The position numbers and the translations under genes were made by a program. The notes beneath the pieces were generated by a model that was not told the DNA's origin, did not search any database, and saw only the letters and a program-made list of their open reading frames with translations. This document shows positions 4,700 through 7,369 of a DNA stretch of 7,369 nt, one piece after another; the stretch's first letter is position 1, and each line of letters begins with the position of its first letter. The DNA is from Thermoprotei archaeon. Its GTDB lineage: Archaea > Thermoproteota > Thermoprotei > QMSL01 > B3-G16. The DNA is taken from NCBI GenBank assembly GCA_021158375.1, contig JAGGUS010000048.1, positions 1 through 7,369 on the forward strand. The letters run 5' to 3'.

Positions 4700-7087
4700 A
4701 TGAGTACTGAAAAAGTGAGGTTCTGGATATTAGATGTGTCCTATGGCGTGATAGGAGGCGTGCCTGAAGTCAGACTATGGGGTATAAAGGATGACGGCAA
4801 ACGAATTGTAGTACTGGATAGGCACTTCCGGCCCTATTTCTATGTACTTCCAGAGGAGAATTCTGATTTAAATCTATTAGTGAAAGCGCTTAAGGCTAGA
4901 TTAAGGGGCAGACATCCCATTCTAGGAATTGATATAGTTGAGAGAAAGTATTTTGGAGAGCCAGTAAAGGTTATTAAAATTACTTGTAGCATCCCTGAGG
5001 ATGTAAAGTACTATAGGGAAATTGCAGCTGACGTTCCTGGTGTGAAAGAAGTACTAGAAGCTGATATTCGTTTTTATATGCGATATATGATCGATAACCA
5101 CGTATGGCCCTGTGCATGGCATGAAGTTGAGGCTGAAAAGATAGCAGTACCTGCTAGATGGAAGGTTGATGAGGTCTATCTTGCTCACTCCTCGCCTAAG
5201 GTTATCGAGAGAGATGATACTCCTAAATTAAAAATAATGGCTTTTGATATAGAATGTTATAATCCTAGAGGTACTCCTAAGCCTCAGCGCGATCCAGTTA
5301 TAATAATTTCTATAGTGACTAATGAAGGTGATCTTAAGTTGCTGACAGCAGAAGATAGGGATGACAGAAATCTAATTCAAGAATTTGTTAAATTCGTAGA
5401 CAATTATGATCCCGATATTATAGTCGGCTATAATAGTAACAGGTTCGATTGGCCTTACTTAATAGAGCGGAGTAAAGTACTAGGAATAAGGCTAGCCGTT
5501 AGTCGTATGAGTAGCGAACCAAATCCTAGTGTTTATGGTCATTACTCTATCGTAGGTAGAGCAAATGTAGATCTATATGATTTCGCTGAAGAGATTCCTG
5601 AAGTTAAAGTTAAGACATTAGAGAATGTTGCTGACTATTTAGGTGTAATGCCGAAGGATAAGCGAGTGTTAATAGAGGGAACTGAAATTTACGCTTATTG
5701 GGATGATCCAGAAAAACGAAAGTTGCTTTTAAAATATGCTGAACAGGATGCCATTAGTACTTATGGTATAGCCGATAAAATACTTCCATTTGCCATAGAG
5801 TTATCTCGTCTGGTAGGACTGACGTTAGATCAAATAGGCGCTGCCAGCGTTGGATTTAGAGTTGAGTGGTATTTAATGAGAGAAGCCTATGATTATAACG
5901 AGTTAGTTCCTAACAGAATAGAGAAACCATTTTCAACATATAAGGGCGCTATAGTGCTTAGGCCTAAGAAAGGCGTTCATGAAAATATCGCTGTTCTTGA
6001 CTTCTCCTCCATGTATCCTAATATTATGATATCTTACAATATATCGCCTGACACCTATGTGCCTCCTGAAAAGATTGAAGATAAGACAAAGGTCTATATA
6101 GCTCCTGAGGTAAACCATGCCTTTAGGAAGGAGCCTCCTGGGTTCTACAAGAGGATATTATCAAAACTCCTAAACTTTAGGAAACGTATTAAAGATGAAA
6201 TGAAAAAGTATCCGCCGGATAGTATAGAGTATCGAGTGCTTAATGAGAGGCAGAAGGCTGTTAAAGTAATAGCTAATGCTTGCTATGGTTATACAGGTTG
6301 GCTTGGCGCAAGGTGGTATAAACGCGAGGTAGCTGAGGCTACTACTGCATGGGGGCGAAAGACGATTAAAGAAGCAATAAAAATTGCCGAAGGATTAGGT
6401 CTAGATGTTATATATGGTGATACTGACAGCCTATTCGTAAAGTATGATAAAGAGAAGGTGGATAAATTTATAAGGATAGTAAAGGAGAAGTTAGGCCTTG
6501 AAATAAAGATAGACAAAATATATGTGAGAGTGTTCTTTACTGAAGCTAAGAAACGTTATTGTGGACTACTACCTGATGGTCATATTGATGTCGTTGGTCT
6601 AGAAGCAGTAAGAGGAGATTGGGCAGAAATAGCAAAAGAGGTTCAAGAGAAGGTTATAGAATTGGTGCTTAAAAGAGGTTCTTCTGAAGACGCTGTCGAA
6701 TACGTCAAAAAAGTCATAAGGCAGTTAAAGGAGGGTAGGGTACCGTTATCTAAGCTAATACTATGGAAGACTGTCACTAAGGACTTTCGAGAATACGCAG
6801 TTGAAGCTGCACATGTCGCTGCCGCTAAAAGGCTAATAGAAGCCGGCTATAGTCTTGAAATAGGCGATAAAGTCGGATATGTGATACTAAAAGGTAGCGG
6901 TAAATTAGCTGAAAGAGCATGGCCATATCAACTAGTCAAAGATCCTAACCTCATAGACTATGAATACTATATAAGGAAACAGATAATCCCTGCAGCTTTA
7001 AGAATTCTAGAATATTTCGGAGTAACGGAGAATATGTTACTAGTCGGCGAGACAAAACAGACAACGCTCTTTGACTTTATGGGGTGA
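4700..7087 (+). CDS. polB: Family B DNA polymerase with 3'-5' exonuclease (crenarchaeal PolB3 type)
   Basis: A 795-residue replicative-type DNA polymerase. The N-terminal domain (about 1-170, VPEVRLWGI then FRPYFYV) matches Thermoproteales polymerases. Proofreading exonuclease: Exo I DIE 183-185, Exo II YNSNRFDWPYL 244-254, Exo III YAEQDAIST 346-354, so D183, E185, D250 and D350 are all present. The YKGA linker is at 414-417. Polymerase: motif A DFSSMYPNI 434-442, motif B K522-xxx-N526-AC-Y529-G530, motif C YGDTDS 572-577 with D574 and D576, and KKRY 617-620. The thumb follows (about 650-770, with ILWKTVTKDFREY at 687-699). The C-terminus QTTLFDFM (787-794) is a PCNA-interacting PIP box. All catalytic residues are intact and length is normal (family about 775-800), with no intein at motifs A-C. 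It should synthesise DNA with PCNA at the fork. The ATG at 4700 gives the family-like start, with RFWILDVSYG following closely. A DHH phosphoesterase gene follows 4 bp after the stop. Confidence 0.98.
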   Translation: MSTEKVRFWILDVSYGVIGGVPEVRLWGIKDDGKRIVVLDRHFRPYFYVLPEENSDLNLLVKALKARLRGRHPILGIDIVERKYFGEPVKVIKITCSIPEDVKYYREIAADVPGVKEVLEADIRFYMRYMIDNHVWPCAWHEVEAEKIAVPARWKVDEVYLAHSSPKVIERDDTPKLKIMAFDIECYNPRGTPKPQRDPVIIISIVTNEGDLKLLTAEDRDDRNLIQEFVKFVDNYDPDIIVGYNSNRFDWPYLIERSKVLGIRLAVSRMSSEPNPSVYGHYSIVGRANVDLYDFAEEIPEVKVKTLENVADYLGVMPKDKRVLIEGTEIYAYWDDPEKRKLLLKYAEQDAISTYGIADKILPFAIELSRLVGLTLDQIGAASVGFRVEWYLMREAYDYNELVPNRIEKPFSTYKGAIVLRPKKGVHENIAVLDFSSMYPNIMISYNISPDTYVPPEKIEDKTKVYIAPEVNHAFRKEPPGFYKRILSKLLNFRKRIKDEMKKYPPDSIEYRVLNERQKAVKVIANACYGYTGWLGARWYKREVAEATTAWGRKTIKEAIKIAEGLGLDVIYGDTDSLFVKYDKEKVDKFIRIVKEKLGLEIKIDKIYVRVFFTEAKKRYCGLLPDGHIDVVGLEAVRGDWAEIAKEVQEKVIELVLKRGSSEDAVEYVKKVIRQLKEGRVPLSKLILWKTVTKDFREYAVEAAHVAAAKRLIEAGYSLEIGDKVGYVILKGSGKLAERAWPYQLVKDPNLIDYEYYIRKQIIPAALRILEYFGVTENMLLVGETKQTTLFDFMG

Positions 7088-7089
7088 TC
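7083..7089 (+). promoter_or_regulatory. Ribosome binding site of the DHH gene, overlapping the polB stop
   Basis: GGTGATC is a perfect complement to the archaeal 16S rRNA 3' tail region and contains the polB TGA (7085-7087). It precedes a TTG start at 7092, so termination of polB and initiation of the next gene are likely coupled. Confidence 0.7.
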
Positions 7090-7091
7090 GC

Positions 7092-7369
7092 TTGGCACAC
7101 CAGAAATTCACAGAATGGATTGAGCATATAGCACATGAGGTCATTGAAAAACTAAAAGGAAGTGAGCAAATAATCTTAATACATCATGATGATGCTGATG
7201 GTATTACCAGCGCTGCAATAATCAAAGCGCTTTCAGACCATATAGGCGTTAAAGTGAGGTTAATATGCCTTGAGAAGCTTTATCCTCAGGCACTAGACCT
7301 AATAGGCACTTATTCAGATCCTTTAATCTTTGTAGATCTAGGCTCTCCTCACGTTAAACTGATATCTAA
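7092..7369 (+). CDS. DHH-family phosphoesterase, RecJ-like (3' end outside window)
   Basis: The first 92 residues of a protein whose reading frame is still open at the window end. ILIHHDDADGITSAA (28-42) is DHH motif I (H32, D34, D36, G37), the metal-binding signature of RecJ-like exonucleases and related phosphoesterases. VDLGS (81-85, D82) fits the motif II strand, although motif III and the DHHA1 domain lie beyond the window. The metal ligands seen so far are intact. That argues for an active nuclease or phosphodiesterase rather than an inactive Cdc45-like protein, but the truncated view cannot settle this. The start is TTG at 7092, the only reasonable in-frame start and directly downstream of a strong GGTGATC site. 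The gene begins 4 bp after the polB stop, suggesting co-translation and a DNA replication or repair role (GAN/RecJ-type partner), which is inference from position. Confidence 0.88.
   Translation, partial: MAHQKFTEWIEHIAHEVIEKLKGSEQIILIHHDDADGITSAAIIKALSDHIGVKVRLICLEKLYPQALDLIGTYSDPLIFVDLGSPHVKLIS

Noticed and set aside
4690..4710. Six-codon mini-ORF (M-K-N-H-E-Y) whose ATG lies 10 bp before the polB ATG, in another frame
   Set aside because: No Shine-Dalgarno, at about the predicted transcription start, and short enough to arise by chance. Leader-peptide control is not supported.
5933..6516. Two short minus-strand open frames inside polB (5933-6118 and 6289-6516)
   Set aside because: Both are shadows of polB, which has intact motifs A-C across this region.
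4700..7087. Possible intein insertion or inactive PolB paralogue
   Set aside because: Exo I-III and motifs A, B and C are contiguous with intact catalytic residues, and length is normal for an intein-free active enzyme.

Overview
The window looks like chromosomal DNA from a hyperthermophilic archaeon of the TACK/Crenarchaeota side. The signs are an archaeal-type SRP RNA far more GC-rich than the AT-rich protein genes around it, a Pelota ribosome-rescue factor, a RimI/ArdI-type N-terminal acetyltransferase, a family B DNA polymerase of the crenarchaeal PolB3 type with a C-terminal PIP box, TATA boxes about 25 bp from start codons, and GGTGA-type Shine-Dalgarno sites. I cannot name the genus. 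The low-GC coding sequence together with a polymerase resembling those of Thermoproteales is only a hint.

Layout. Positions ~31-378 (+) hold the SRP RNA, whose long helix and SRP54/SRP19-binding hairpins can be paired by eye. Facing it, 384-1181 (-) encodes a divergent PP-loop protein of the Ncs6/TtcA fold. It keeps the C-terminal zinc knuckle but has lost the ATP-binding loop and catalytic cysteines. Divergent from that, 1220-1936 (+) is a minimal nucleotidyltransferase. It converges on 1957-3042 (-), which encodes Pelota. Divergent from Pelota is a rightward run: N-acetyltransferase (~3105-3581), an uncharacterised radical SAM protein (3556-4659, overlapping the acetyltransferase gene), PolB3 (4700-7087) and a DHH/RecJ-like phosphoesterase that begins 4 bp after polB and runs off the window.

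How the genes fit together. Most are information-processing genes: protein targeting, probable tRNA modification, ribosome rescue, N-terminal acetylation, replication and DNA processing. The acetyltransferase/radical SAM overlap and the polB/DHH junction suggest translational coupling. No mobile element, CRISPR array, tRNA, rRNA or intein was seen. The most interesting items are the catalytically degenerate Ncs6-like protein, which invites comparison with eukaryotic Ncs2/CTU2; the uncharacterised radical SAM protein with extra cysteines; and an exact 16-bp repeat read in two different frames inside the acetyltransferase gene.
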